64,000 bases of DNA from NCBI GenBank assembly GCA_025403435.1, contig CM046327.1, positions 9,850,218-9,914,217 of the forward strand. The letters run 5' to 3'. Each line of letters opens with the position of its first letter. The first letter of the stretch is position 1. Shown in pieces: positions 11,060 through 23,157 of the stretch. The DNA comes from Artocarpus heterophyllus (taxonomy: Eukaryota > Streptophyta > Magnoliopsida > Rosales > Moraceae). Under the pieces are notes generated by a model that saw only the letters and a program-made list of their open reading frames with translations, had not been told where the DNA came from and ran no database searches. The translations under genes and the position numbers were made by a program.

Positions 11060-12079
11060 TTAACTGATATGCTGATGTGTCATATTATTGAAGATTAAAA
11101 AATTATTAAAATTCTAATTTAATACTAAAAAATAAGTAAAATATTAAAAAATAATTAAAAATATATTTTCATTTATTTTTTAATTCTTTTCTTCTCTCTC
11201 CCTCAACCTGATTCTTCACGCGCCCCCCCTTTTTTCTCTCGATCTAATCTCTCCTTTTCTTTTTCTTTTTAGAACTGATTTTGTTTTGAAGGACAAAATA
11301 CTCCACACCAATACGAAAATTTTTGGACTTACTCAAATTAGAATTTTCAGAAGACTAACTAAAACCCTCAAACTTTGCCAATTAACACATCTAAACACAG
11401 AGAAGCAGAGCTTTTAAAAAAAAATTAAAAAAAAAAAACAAAGAAGCAGAGGCTCGGTTGGACGGCAGAGAAGAGACTCATGGAGGGACCTCGCAATGGC
11501 GCCACCATCTTCAACATATCCAAGACCCATTTTCACCGCCATCATTTCCTTTTTCTTCTTCTTCCTCTCTAGCGCCTTCACCCTCGTCTTCGTCGTTGTC
11601 GCCATCATATTCTAACCAATCGAACCCAGATTCCTGGTGGCGGGTCAAAAGAGCCGGAGAGGCTAGTTGATGGTGGCTGGGGTGCGGCGATAGGCTGGCC
11701 GTCGCAGAGCTTGGTGTCATGGAGTGAGCGTGAGGGAAAAGGAGTCGCGTGGAGAATGGCGGTGCAAGGCCGGAGTTGGCCGTCATGGGGTAAGGACGAA
11801 GGAAGGGGGTTGGGTGTTGGGGACGGAGGCGGGAAGTCACCGGAGAGGGGGCGTTGTTTGTTCTGCTGGGTCTTTTCCCCTGAATGTGAAATCGTTGATT
11901 AACAGCAGAGAGAAAGAAAGAAGAGAGTGAGGGAAGAGGCAGGGAGAGATAATCGTGAAAAAAAATTGAAATTAAAATTTTTTGTTTATTTTTTAATATT
12001 GAATTATGTTTATAGCTTTAATTAGAATGTTAATAATTTTTTAATTTTTAATAAAATGTCACGTCAACCACTCTGTTAA
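11060..12079. mobile_element. Long-TIR DNA element with GC-rich core (MULE-like)
   Basis: The left end (ttaactgatatgctgatgtg...) and the reverse complement of the right end (ttaacagagtggttgacgtg...) match over roughly 100 bp, including 'attaaaaaattatta.aattctaatt'. Between these AT-rich arms is a core (about 11410-11940) much richer in G+C, with short frames on both strands (for example 109 codons on - at 11511-11840) rich in Ser, Pro, Gly and Glu. No transposase is seen, so it is non-autonomous. Long arms around captured GC-rich sequence resemble Pack-MULE organisation, but I found no clear 9-bp target duplication, so the class is tentative. Confidence 0.55.
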
Positions 12080-12279
12080 GACTGAATTATACAGAGGAAG
12101 CATTTTGACATTTTTTTTTTAAATTTTTGGGATGTTTTAAGTGGTTTTAAAAAAATCTGGAGCAAAATGAAACAAGGCTTCAAGAAGAATTCATGAAAAG
12201 AACTGTTATCATTTTACTTCTAACATCTTACCCCAGGGTCTTAACATGTTACATTCCCTGATATCTTACATCGTACATG

Positions 12280-12437
12280 CTGTTTGACAATGGAGGTTTA
12301 CCTCACTTTGTTAGTTATAAATAGTATAAAACTTTTATATATTATAGTAACAATAAAAAAATAATTATAGTATAAAATTCTTACATACTACAGTGAAAAC
12401 AATTTTAACTGACGGTTCAACCATCATGTCAAACACT
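12280..12437. mobile_element. MITE family A, copy 3
   Basis: Starts 'ctgtttgacaatgg' and ends 'ccatcatgtcaaacactct', with internal 'agtataaaactttt' and 'tactacagt' words matching other family A copies. Confidence 0.55.
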
Positions 12438-12534
12438 CTATAATCTTTAGCATCTTATGCAGTCCCCTTACATGAACATGATCCAAATTCCCTGCATCTT
12501 TCATTGACTTGTGTCTTTATAATTTGACTAGTAG

Positions 12535-12694
12535 GTTGTTTGGCACTTTAGTTTCAATTAAAGTTTTATTTTGTAAGAACTATAACATATAATAGTTTTA
12601 TACTATAACAATTATTTTTTTTTTTTATTGTATCTCCTAACAACTTTATATTATAGTTAGTTGAACTAATTAGTTTCAATTAAAGTGCCAAATT
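12535..12694. mobile_element. Palindromic MITE-like element
   Basis: The left arm 'ttggcactttagtttcaatt' is the reverse complement of the right arm 'aattaaagtgccaa' preceded by 'tagtttc', around a hairpin-like AT-rich centre that includes a T run. It could be a diverged family A relative. Confidence 0.45.
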
Positions 12695-12728
12695 GATGCT
12701 CGATAATACTTCTAAAATCTTATATTAA

Positions 12729-12835
12729 GGGCCCGTTTGGTTCGAGTATTTGAATGAAGATTTAAATTTTTGTGAGAGAAAATACTGTAGCAAAATGATT
12801 CAAACCGTGATTCAAGTATCGAAACAAACAGGCCC
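12729..12835. mobile_element. Tourist-like MITE family B, 107 bp
   Basis: Terminal inverted repeats GGGCCCGTTTGGTTCGA and its near complement at the right end (tcgaaacaaacaggccc) are flanked by perfect TAA duplications at 12726-12728 and 12836-12838. Both are hallmarks of PIF/Harbinger-mobilised MITEs. Near-identical in length and sequence to 54398-54504. Confidence 0.88.
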
Positions 12836-12910
12836 TAAACTTTTTAACATGTTACACTTTCCAACCTCTTACATTACAATCTCAAACATCTTAGGCTCTC
12901 CTAACATGAT

Positions 12911-13070
12911 TGTATGTTTGCAACAGTAAAACCAATTTTTTGATTGTCAAATAGTGTAAAGCTCTCACATACTATAGTTAAAATGAAAAAGTTACTATAG
13001 TGTAAAGCTCTCACATGCTATAATATTTTAAACTAAAAAATTAGTTTTAACCATACTTGCTAAACACCTA
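12911..13070. mobile_element. MITE family A, copy 4
   Basis: Contains two 'gtgtaaagctctcacat.cta' blocks and the end 'ccatacttgctaaacaccta', the reverse-complement layout of copy 1. Confidence 0.65.
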
Positions 13071-13414
13071 ATACGTCTTAGATTAATGTCTTTATTATTT
13101 GTCTTCCTAACATCACACCTTAGAAGTTTAGGAAAAGGATAATAAAACTCCCACTTTAAGTGAAAATTTATTGTTTATATAGAATGTTCATGAAACCTCA
13201 AGATAAGTTGTTACACTGCTTAATATATCGATCTTACATTGAAGTTTTTAACATCTTACACTCCCTATGTGCTCCGGAAAATAAAAAATAACATTGAAAA
13301 TATTGAATCTTCACGTCAACCATATTATCTAACGAAAAAAGACAAACATATTATTTAATGGACCCATCAAAGCCCACCACGAACACGATAACAACAAGGT
13401 CAAGATTATAAAAC

Positions 13415-13972
13415 TTGCATCTTTCAGTGGTTAATGTCTCTATCATTTGATTGAATAATATTCTTACTCCTAATATGTTACATTATAATTTTCAACATGT
13501 TACACTCCCCAGCTGCTTGCATTACAATTCTACCAAAATAAAGACACCTTACATTACAATCTCTGACACTTTACACACTTCCGAACATGATCGTACAATA
13601 TTTTCTTCACTTTTCATTAACTGATTCTTTTCTGACTAAATCATATTCCTACTCCCAATATCATACATTAAAGAGTTCAACATGTTACACTCCCCAACAT
13701 TTTACATCACAATTCTGCCAAAATAAAAACATCTTACATTACAATCTCTAACAACTTACACACGCCCTAACATTACATGATTGTACATTAATCCCTTCAT
13801 TTTTCATTGACTAATGTCTTTATAATTTGATTGAGTAATATTCTTACTCATAATATCTTACATTAAAGATCTCAACATGTTACACTCCCCAACATCTTAC
13901 ATTACAATTCTACCAAAATAGAGACATCTTACATTACAATCTCTAGCACCTTACACACTTCATAAATGGGCG
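13415..13972. repeat. Tandem array, ~185-bp unit, three copies
   Basis: Three successive units start near 13420, 13610 and 13800. In each, in order, are 'tttcatt.act.atgtctttat', 'taatattcttactc', 'caacatgttacactcccca', 'cttacattacaattct.ccaaaata' and 'acatcttacattacaatctct'. Single, more diverged unit pieces lie upstream (about 12226-12270, 12840-12900 and 13235-13270). The units are non-coding, and the array ends about 285 bp before the start codon of the membrane protein gene. Confidence 0.75.
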
Positions 13973-14190
13973 TCATTCGTCTTTCTGACATCACGCTTTA
14001 TGACTTTGGAATTATACAACAACACAAGACACCCACTTTAAATAAATTAAAAAAAAAAGTATTATCTATCGAACGTCCACTAAAGCCTGACATATATTGT
14101 TAGACCTAAGACAGATCTTTACATAAAAGTCTGAGCATTTTACATTCTTCGTGTAGTCTAGAATTTCAAAACTTTGCTTTCAAACAGTGT

Positions 14191-14198
14191 CTATAAAG
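14191..14198 (+). promoter_or_regulatory. TATA-like box of the 4-TM gene
   Basis: 'ctataaag' lies about 60 bp before the ATG at 14257, a usual distance for a plant TATA box with a short leader. The inference rests on position only. Confidence 0.35.
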
Positions 14199-14256
14199 CC
14201 CTGTATGTATAGCTCATTTCTGTATCTTCAAAACACCTTCCCCATATGAAAAAACC

Positions 14257-14649
14257 ATGAAGGCAATTGATGCTGTCATTATCTCTTCTATCCCCACTTT
14301 GGGCCTGTTTGTTCAATTAAAATACCAGCCTAAAGAATTTTCCCCATTTTATACTCATTATATAACCATGATTTTCCTTTTCATTGCATTAACCATCTAT
14401 GTAGTTGCAATGATAGTAGATGAGAGAACATCCCGTGTTCAGAGGTCAAGATTTGCAACGATTATTTCTAAACTCAGCTTCTTCTCTGGAACTCTTGCCT
14501 CCATTTTGCTAACACAAATTTGGCTTCCAGTTCTCGGATGGTCACTTTTCATTCCATGGACAATCCTTTGTGTAAAGATTTTTCTCATTGAATTGTCACG
14601 TAGTCTAGTATTTCGTCAAATCCTTTGTCGGATCTTCCTTATAATTTGA
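14257..14649 (+). CDS. Small four-helix membrane protein, unknown function
   Basis: This 130-residue frame starts at an ATG. It is strongly hydrophobic, with four likely membrane segments at about residues 5-23, 34-54, 72-92 and 93-112. They are separated by short polar loops, the largest holding the charged DERTSRVQRSR run at 56-66. There is no cleavable signal peptide pattern and no catalytic motif. Single-exon coding is supported by the lack of splice sites inside the frame. A GT donor after 'ccaaccag' at 14712 and an acceptor-like 'aaccag' near 14839 suggest an intron in the 3' untranslated region. A degraded copy at 8100-8620 shows that the locus was duplicated. I do not recognise the family; it looks like one of the many short plant transmembrane proteins of unknown role. 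It could itself be a remnant of a longer gene. Confidence 0.5.
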   Translation: MKAIDAVIISSIPTLGLFVQLKYQPKEFSPFYTHYITMIFLFIALTIYVVAMIVDERTSRVQRSRFATIISKLSFFSGTLASILLTQIWLPVLGWSLFIPWTILCVKIFLIELSRSLVFRQILCRIFLII

Positions 14650-15976
14650 CAGGAAAGAGCTATGCAAGACGGATTAGTTCAGGAACAAAATCGGCTCCCT
14701 CCAGTCCAACCAGGTAAAATTTTCCTTTTCATTTCCTCTTTGTCTATTATGTGGAGTTATTTGGTATATATGTTACTTGAGAATATGAATTTAGAGGTTT
14801 AAAAAAAAAAGAAGCCTAATTATCTAATGTGTAAACCAGATGAGGATGACGTCGTGTGATTTCCCGGACGGAGCTTTGGATTGGTTGCTACCAAGTAATA
14901 TTAACAAGTGGATTTTTTACTCGACCAAAAAAAAGGACGAGTGGAGTTTTTCAGTTTGTCTACATCTTTTGTTATGGCACCTTTTGTTATACTTTGTACC
15001 TTTTACAAGTCCAATACGAAGTCTGTCTTCATATTGTCATATGTGAGTGTACTTTGTTGTAATTTGGTAATTGGTTGCTGGGTCTGTTAATGGATCCAAA
15101 TCTTGGGGGGTTTCAATTTTTTTTTTTTTTTTTTTTGTCTATGTAATATGTATGTGTCACTGCCCAAAAAAAAACAAAATTAAATAACAATAATTTCACT
15201 TTAATTGCTTTTTGGGTCTCCCGTGATTTTTTTATTTGGTTTCTAATTAACGTAACTTTCTTTTTTTTGCCCTAACGGGTCTAATTGATTCATGCTCCGC
15301 CGCTAAAAGTTTTCTTACCATAGTAATTTTCTTTAAAAAGCCCAATTACAAGACGACGTGCAAATTACTGCACAAATAATATCAATTTGAGCATGGCATG
15401 CACGAAGAAAGAACAAATTCGGAGACTTTAATAGGAAAAAAAAATCAAGAAAGACAGAAAAAAAAGAAGCGGAAATTTGAAAAAAGAGCCAAAAAAAAAA
15501 TCAATTGGAGAAGTAACCTTTTTTTTTTTGCACTAAAAAACAGGTTTTTTTTGGACAGGAAAACTGCTCTAGTTTTTTCAAAAAAAAAGAGGAAAAGAAT
15601 TGTAGTGAGGAAAGGAACCTCAACAGGATGGAAAAACAACTGGAACAGTTTTTATACCCAAAAAGCTTGTTTTTTGGTGCAAAAAAAAAAAAGAGGTCAT
15701 TGTCCAAAAAGGCTTTTTCTTAAAGCCTTTTGTCAAAATTCCCCTGCTAAATATCAACTTCGGACTCCGAGGGCCATATTATAATGTTTTGTATAAAGTA
15801 TATTGAATTGCATTATACTGTGTTTTATTATCATAATATAAACATGGGGTTTAGTGTAAGACATGTTGTATAAATGGTCAAAATGTAATTTTTAAAGTTT
15901 GAGGGGTCAAAATAATAATTTTATCAAATTTGAGGGTCAAAATATAATTTTTAAGAAAATATAGGTCAAAAATATA
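14650..15976. other. Intergenic with long A and T runs
   Basis: T runs near 15118-15136 and many A/T runs at 15438-15700 create Lys-rich and Phe-rich frames that are composition artefacts. From about 15880 a 'ggtcaaaatataatttttaa' theme repeats several times on both sides of the MITE at 15977. Confidence 0.45.
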
Positions 15977-16134
15977 GGCTCCGTTTATTTTTATTCTCAT
16001 AATTTTTAGAATTGTTTTTGTACATTTTTCGGGACAAAAATTTTAAAAACACTCTCAGCACAGTTCTTAAAAAATTGTCATTTTCTAAAACAACAACATT
16101 TTTATCTATTTTGAAAACGATACTAAACGGCTCC
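15977..16134. mobile_element. MITE-like insertion, 158 bp
   Basis: It interrupts a series of 'ggtcaaaatataatttttaa' repeats. The ends are 'ggctccgttta' and 'taaacggctcc', imperfect inverted repeats. The flanking trinucleotide ATA occurs on both sides. Confidence 0.5.
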
Positions 16135-16827
16135 ATAATTTTTAAAATATAGGACCAAAATATAATTTTTAAAAGTTGAGAATTAAAATGTAATTTTAGA
16201 AAATACAAATTTGCCCTAAAACTTTAGAAAATTATAACTTTGGAACTATATTTTAGACACCATATAAAATAATACGACATAGATCGTATTAATTTATTAT
16301 TCATATTAACTTATACAATACAATAATCATATCAAACATTATATTAGTGTAAATCATACAATACAATGCTTTAATACGTTGTACCCAACATAGCTTAATT
16401 GTTGTTCTCAACTTTATTTTACTTTATTTAATCATTTTTTATTCCCTAAGTTTTAATGAGAATTTTATTTTGTTCCAATTCTAGAAATGGAAACGGTATG
16501 CTTGCAATTCCATTTTTGTTGTAATGAAAAATCAAGCTGGTGCATGGTCTTATCAATACACAAATATATAACTTTCTAGATACTATGGTAAGGAGTAGTA
16601 AATTTAACTCGGTTATACAAACTTATAAGGTGTTTGGCTCTCTGTTAGAACCAATTAAAATAGGCAGCAAAAAATAAAAACGATGATGAAAAATCGAGTG
16701 ACAACAAAGAGATTAAATGACAACAAAATATGAGTATTAATAAACAACAAAAAATTAGAAAATAACATTATAACACTGAAATTTTGAAACAAGAAGAATA
16801 GATAAAGGCGCAAGTGACAAAAGAACA
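16135..16827. other. Intergenic, nothing recognised
   Basis: AT-rich. A 35-bp piece at 16629-16660 ('ggtgtttggctctctgttag') is the end of a family A MITE whose remainder is missing. Confidence 0.4.
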
Positions 16828-18584
16828 TGTGACACCCATTACTTTCTTAACGAGTATTAAAGTAATAAAATTAATTTTTAGTGTGCCAATCAAAAATTTG
16901 TTTCATTTAAAATCTATTTCACAATATTTATTTCTATCTATTTTTAAATTTTTAAAAATTCTTGTATACTTACTTAGTATGTTTACTGAAAAGTATTGAA
17001 ACTTCTAATAAATTTTAGAAATGTCATTTTGGCATTATGTGGGCTAAAAGTCTCTGGAGGAGACTTATTAACCACTTGCCTTCCTCAATTATTTTCTCTC
17101 TCTCTTTCTTTCACGTCTCTCCTTGCTTCTCTATTTTCTTTCCTTTCTTTTTCTTTCTCATCTTCTTCTTCTTCATTTCTTCTCCCACTGTGAGATAAAC
17201 TAGAGAGAATCAAAAAAAACCTCAAGCTATCCTTTCACAAAAATCTCCACAAACAACTTCTCACGGCTTAAGGATCGAGAAAATTTAAATGTTTTTAAGA
17301 TCAAACAATGGATTTAAGCTAAGTTTTGAGGTTAGATTTTCAAAAACTTTAACCTTGATTTTAAGTTGTATTTGGTTTGAAAATTTGTGAGAAATGTGTT
17401 TTTGACGTTTAGAGAAGGTTATGCATTGTTTATATATATAGTTTTTATGTTTAAAAAGCTGCTAGGAAACTAAGAATTGGATTAAAAGGCTTAGAAAACG
17501 AATTATGGGTTTTTTGTATGAGTTTTTCCCATAAACTGCATGTCGTTTTTCACAAAAACTACATATCATTTTTCCATACAAAAATTTAATAAAAAGAAGC
17601 TTTGAATAGAATTCGAACTTCCAATCTTAAGAACAATAAAAGGAATCAAACCACTAGGATAAAGATAGTTTTTTAATAGTTTATGGTTCAGATATAATAA
17701 ATAGTTTTCTATACAGGTTGTAATTTTAAATAATTTTATAAATATCAAACTTTTAATTATTTTAATTATAAATATTTTGAAATCGTATTATTTAATTTAA
17801 AAATTCATTTTCACATATTCCATACCAAAATAAAATTCATATATTTTTATTTTATTGTTATTTTATAATTTATTAAAATTAAGTTGGAAAATTGATATTT
17901 ATAATTTAGGTACGTTAATGATTATGACACACTAGTAAAAATAAATGATAAATTGACGTAATTAAAAATTAGGATTGAAGTTAAAGTATGGTAATTTTAT
18001 ATGTTTTAGGACAACGGCATACTTGGAGCTTATGTGGTAAATTATGTAAGCTGAGAATTGTCAGTGGATATTTGTAAAAAGGTAGAGATTCTATTACTTA
18101 TCTTTTGTGAGGTTTTTATGGAATTAAAATTGATTATTTTACCGCAAGATATATATGTATCTCTATGTTGAACTGCTATTATACAAGTATCACATATGAA
18201 ACTATGACATGGACTCGTCTGTATTGTACGGTGAGGAATATAATAAATTGACACATGTTGTTATAAATTGAAAAGCATGGTTAGGAAAACTGACTGTATA
18301 AATAATGATTGAATATAGAAAAATGGTGAGACGTGAAGAGGGCGGCGGTTACGTCCTTGGGCATGAATACCCTAAAAGGTAAAATATGGGGAGGTTATGA
18401 CGCTCCTTTGGGTCGAAAGTCCCAGAACACACTGTACAGAAATCGACTTGGTGAGGACTCAGGGCTTGATGTCCCTTCACCGGAACACCCTTGGAATGTT
18501 GAGAGGGTGATCCAGCGCGCCCATTTGGGTTTCGATGAGTCAAGTGATACTCTATTGAATGTAGAGACCTAGGAATAATGATAA

Positions 18585-21500
18585 TGTAACACCCGAGATT
18601 TTTAATGCATTGTTAATGCATTAAATTAAGGATTATATTAAGACAAAGTACAATTAAAGAAAAATACTGTATAATAATATGAAAAATTATACAGTATTAG
18701 AGCAATGCAGTATAAGAATTGAATTGTGTGGACCACAATTTCTTTTTATACTTTTATAAAAAGAAAAGGAAAAAAAAAAGAAAAAAAAATCAGAAATATC
18801 ACACAAATTCGAGACTTTCTCTCTCCTCTTTCTCTCTCTAGAATTTTCTCTCTCTCTCCTCAAATCTCGTTTGAGATTCCGGCGTTATTTTTCGACACCT
18901 CCCATACCAGTGGGAAGCTCTCGTTGAGCTGAGTCCAACGAGGTGTCGTGCCACCCAAATAGCCGCCGGAGGAGGGCTCACGGCGGCGAAACCCATTTTT
19001 TCCCGACGTCGTTTCTCCGCCGTCCGACCACCAATCGACGTGATTTTGGTGTCTATGGACTCAGTGTGATGAGAGGAACAAGATGGTACCAATTTCCCAG
19101 CTCAATTTTGGCTGGAAAGGCTTCGCCGGAGCTGCCCGTCTCCGCCGTGTCTCCACCACTCGAGAACCGTCGATAATGGCGGCGGTGAGGTACACCGCTG
19201 CCACCGTTCGACTCAGACGGCGACGGGGAGTGAAACCCCTCGCCTAATTTCGCAGCCCAGCCGCGGTTGGTCGGAGTTCCACCTCCGTCGTCGAGCGCCG
19301 CCGCGGAAGCCATCGTAGCCACCGTTCCCGGCTGCCTCGCCCCAAATTGAAAGGGGGAAAATGTTCAGATGGTTGAGAAGAGTGTGAAGCAACTCTCAAT
19401 TTCACGAAAATGACGGCCGTTCACCGGAGAACGACCTCTGCCTTGGTGCGCCGCCGTGGGAGCTTCGGGCCGCCGTTCCACGCGGTGTTGAGCTGCCCCA
19501 TCGTAGGGGAAACACTCAGAGGAGGTCGGGGAACAATTCCCCCACCTCAATTTCACGGTATCTCCGTCGGAGATAGGAGATCGGAGCCGTCGGTTTTGGC
19601 CGTGAAACCCGTCTTCGATTTGCTATGTTAGAGGGAAAATTAGGTGAAATTGACCCCACCAATCGACTCAGGAGGGTCGAATTAGGGGGGGTAGGCTCGA
19701 GCTCAGCCCTCAACGGAGCCAACCGCCGCCGGTCAACGGCGGTCAACGCCGGTCAAAGGCCAAAATGGGATTTTGTGATCCGGACCTCCGATCGAAGATT
19801 CGAGACCACCTCCCGACTCGTTTCGACGCTCTAAACACAATGGTGACCTCCGTTCAAGCAAATTCCACTCTGATGAAAATCATCCGGTACCGACTGCACG
19901 CGGATCGAGGCGATTCAAACAGCAGTATCGGAGTCCAGAATGACAGTTTCAAGAATGAATGATCTCCATGAAGCATTCCTAGCCATTTATGGTCGCTCGA
20001 TGAGCACTGCAGAGGATGCTTCACATACTGTAGATGCAGCGAGATACAACTGGATCTGCTTAGCTTGGAGTTCAAGTAAGTAGGAATCTCGACTACAGTA
20101 TGAACTGTTTTAGATGCTTTCATAGAAATTTATGAAATGCATGATCAGTGATTGTTACACTGTTTTATATGAGAATAGGTTTTATAACGTTACAAGGTTG
20201 ACGAAAAACCCGTTAAGGGTAAAATCGTCATTATGAAGGAAACGGATAGAACGGAGTCGAACACTCCGATTTAGCATAACGTTATTAGATAAAAAATGTT
20301 CCGTAATACGTTAAGTAACGTAACGGTCATATGAGATCAGAGATTTCATAAGAGATGTTTTAAGTAAACGAGAGGTAACCGATGGGTTACAAAGTTAAAA
20401 GAAAATGTAACCCCGGTGGGTTACAAGGCTAATTGAAGGAAATGTAAACTGATGGTTTATAAGGTTGAGTTAAAAGAACGGTAGACCGAAAGTATACTAG
20501 TCAAGTTATGAAAAAGGAATAAATGGTTAATGTTTACGTTTTATTATCAATCGAGTGGATTGATAATAAAGAAAGTTAATTAATGAGTCGGCTGTCGTAT
20601 GATCAGGACACAAAAGCCGACCAATGGAAGGAAAAGGAACGAGAAAGGAACGGAATAGAGAACGCTAGAGCATAGTTTGGGTAAGTTTCAAACCTCACCT
20701 ACAGCATGAAGTAAATGATTTTTAAATGCTCATTTATATGTTTGCAAATTGTTAAGCAAGTTGTTTTTAAAGTATGTTTGCATTTATTATGCAAAAAGTT
20801 TTAAAGTTCAAGAAAAAGAATTGCAATGAATTTGCAATCGTTATGTTAAAGGTTTATTTGCATATTGATATGCATAACGTTTCTTAAAAGTTTAAGTTAT
20901 GATTTTCAAAGTATTGAAAGTATGTTTTGCATTATGATAATGCATAATGTTTTATAGTTTAAGTTAAAGGTTTAATGATGCATTTGCTATGCAATAAGTT
21001 GCATTTGTTGTGCAATAAATTTTAGAAGAAAAGTTATAGTTTGCAAAATGTGTTTGCATTTTATGATGTATTTATTAAGCAATATGTTGCATTTGTTATG
21101 CAATGAGTGTTAGAATGCAAGTTATGATATGCAAAATGTGTTTGCGTTTTATGATGAATTTATTAAGCAATATGTTGCGTTCGTTACGCAATAGATTTTA
21201 TAGTACAAGCTATGAATTGCAAGTGTATTGCATATGATGTGATTGCATTTGAAATGCTCACTAAAGTTAATAAGAAGGTAACGTAAAGATAAAAAGAAAG
21301 TGTCGTACCAGCCTCTTTGTTATGAGATAATGAAAGTAAAATTAAAGTTTGACCTCCTAAAGGTGAGGTACAAGACCTCAATGTTTGATGGTCTCAAGTC
21401 TTCCACAAGGGAAGCATCATGTTTATGATCTCATGATTAATGAGTTGGTACGAACACTAAAGAAAGTAAGGAAAATGCAGGTTACAAGATAAAAAAAGTT

Positions 21501-22585
21501 AAGGAACAAGAATAAAGGTTGAGAAAGAAAAGAATATTTAAGTTTATAGAATGTTCATAAAATGCTCATAATTGAAGTTAATAATTGAGCATAAATGGAG
21601 TCATGCATTCTGAGGTTACTTGAATGCTTTTTTATGAAATGTTTATATGTTATGTTTATGGAAAACATTCTGAAAAATGTTTACGATAAATGTTTATGAA
21701 TAACGTTTTCATGTTTTCAAGAAACGGTTTATGAACGACGTTTTAAGATAAACGTTCAAGAAATGTTTTAAGAGAAAGGTTTTACATTAAATGTTTATGA
21801 AAAACATTTCATGTTTGCAAGAAAAGGTTTACGAATGACGTTTTAAGAAAAACGTTTCAGAAATGTTCTATGAAAAACGTTTATGCAAAACGTTTCAGAA
21901 ATGTTTTATAGAAATGTTCTATGAAAGATGTTTATGAAGAACGTTTTTAGAAATGTTTAAGGAAAACGTTTATGAAAAATATTTCATAAATGTTTATGGA
22001 AAACGTTCATGAAGAACGTTTCAAGAGAAAGGTTTTCATGAGAAAAGTTTTTAAAGCATGTTTAAATGCTTTGTGAGAATATGTTTGAACTTACTGAGCG
22101 AAAGCTCATTAAAAGTTTTTCATGCTATAGGTAATTTATGGGTGACCAATGGAACCCGTTAGAAGAGCTGGGTGCTGCGGAGGACAGATGCGAAGATTTG
22201 GGTATGGATACCATCACTGTTTGCTTCCGCTACGTAAAGAAAAGGTTTTCCATTGTTTAATGTTGTGTTTGCAAAGTTTTAAGAATTGTATTCAAAGTTT
22301 TAAGATACAGTTTACGAACTGTTTTATGTAATTATAAAGTAAAGTTTTAAACTATAATTTAATAAATGTTTCTTATTAAGTTTTAAGAAACGATTTAAAA
22401 TGATTTTAAGGGCAAGTGTTGAGCGATGTCTCAACTTGAATGCGACAGAGGTCGCATCAGTATTAAAGAACGTTTAAGAAAAAATAATTTTATTACAGTA
22501 TTTTCTTACTAAGTAAGTAAGATTACTGTTTATGAAACGATGTTTATGAAAGTAAAGTGACTGTCCGAAAAGGCGGGTCGTCACA
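18585..22585 (+). mobile_element. Large solo LTR (4.0 kb) nested in another LTR
   Basis: It runs from TGTAACACCC to GGGTCGTCACA and is flanked by perfect GATAA duplications (18580-18584 and 22586-22590). The ends match, in reverse, the element at 50596-55757. The first kilobase holds a GC-rich tract (about 18900-19830). Its second half is AT-rich with many degenerate 'aaaacgtttatga' and 'ttgcatttgttatgcaa' repeats. The short frames in it (such as 18943-19176 and 19053-19322) are not conserved in the sister copy and are not genes. Confidence 0.88.
20690..22100. repeat. Degenerate short tandem repeats inside the large LTR
   Basis: From about 20730 to 21240, 'ttgcatt.gttatgcaat' words repeat every 40-80 bp. 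From about 21630 to 22060, 'atgaaaaacgtttcagaaatgtttta' words repeat. The sister copy has the same two zones (about 52060-52600 and 51160-51600) in reverse, so they are ancestral features of this LTR. Confidence 0.75.
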
Positions 22586-23157
22586 GATAAACTGTAATAT
22601 TTTATATATGTATACGTATGAAACTCGGTAATGATTAATGGTATCTACGGAATATGATCATAATAATCTTATAATCTGGATAATGATGAGTATTAACTAA
22701 CTATGTAGGTTTTAATGTGGTAATGATAAAAACCTAAAGGTAAGTAATGGTTTTCCCTACTGAGCATGTTGTCGCTCATTCCCTTATATTTTCATCTTTT
22801 TAGGATTCACTAAGTGTGAGGTGGTTACAAGGAAAATAGTTGAGGAAGTTATGTAGCTATATTACGTTGGGATTGCTTCAATTGTTAAGGATGTTCTTCA
22901 TGATAATGTAAGCATCGATGTTATTTTCTGTGACTGTATTAAGATGTGTTGAGGGTTGAAAAGATATGATGACAGTTTTATATTATTAAATTTAAGTTGC
23001 TACATTAAACTATGATTTAATTGTCGTTTGTATTTTTATTTTTGATTTGAAAGTTTTCATTTAAGTCTCAGATAACTTTATTTTTGAAGTTTTACTTTTT
23101 ATTTTTATTTTAGTTCATTAAAAACCGTTAAACTCCATATAGGGACGTTATAGAACA

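Larger units (their letters stand above)
16828..23152 (+). mobile_element. Solo LTR (LOG-element LTR family), split by another LTR
   Basis: The left end is TGTGACACCC; the right end is 'agggacgttata', a CA-to-TA change from the usual 'gcgttaca'. Both are flanked by perfect GAACA duplications (16823-16827 and 23153-23157). Without the nested 18585 insertion and its duplication, the LTR is about 2.3 kb. It shares long blocks with the LTRs of the LOG-carrying element, for example 16828-17060 with 56541-56760, and 18340-18560 with 57690-57910. No internal region or second LTR is present, so this is the product of LTR-LTR recombination. Confidence 0.88.

Noticed and set aside
15398..15784. 128-codon Lys/Phe-rich frame
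   Set aside because: Made by A and T runs; no conserved features, and the opposite strand is equally open.
19053..19322. GC-rich frames in the large solo LTR
   Set aside because: All six frames are long here because GC-rich sequence has few stops; the sister LTR lacks them.
18585..22585. Complete retrotransposon and not a solo LTR
   Set aside because: No primer site, polypurine tract or internal pair of LTRs inside, and the sister copy has the same two ends and repeat zones.
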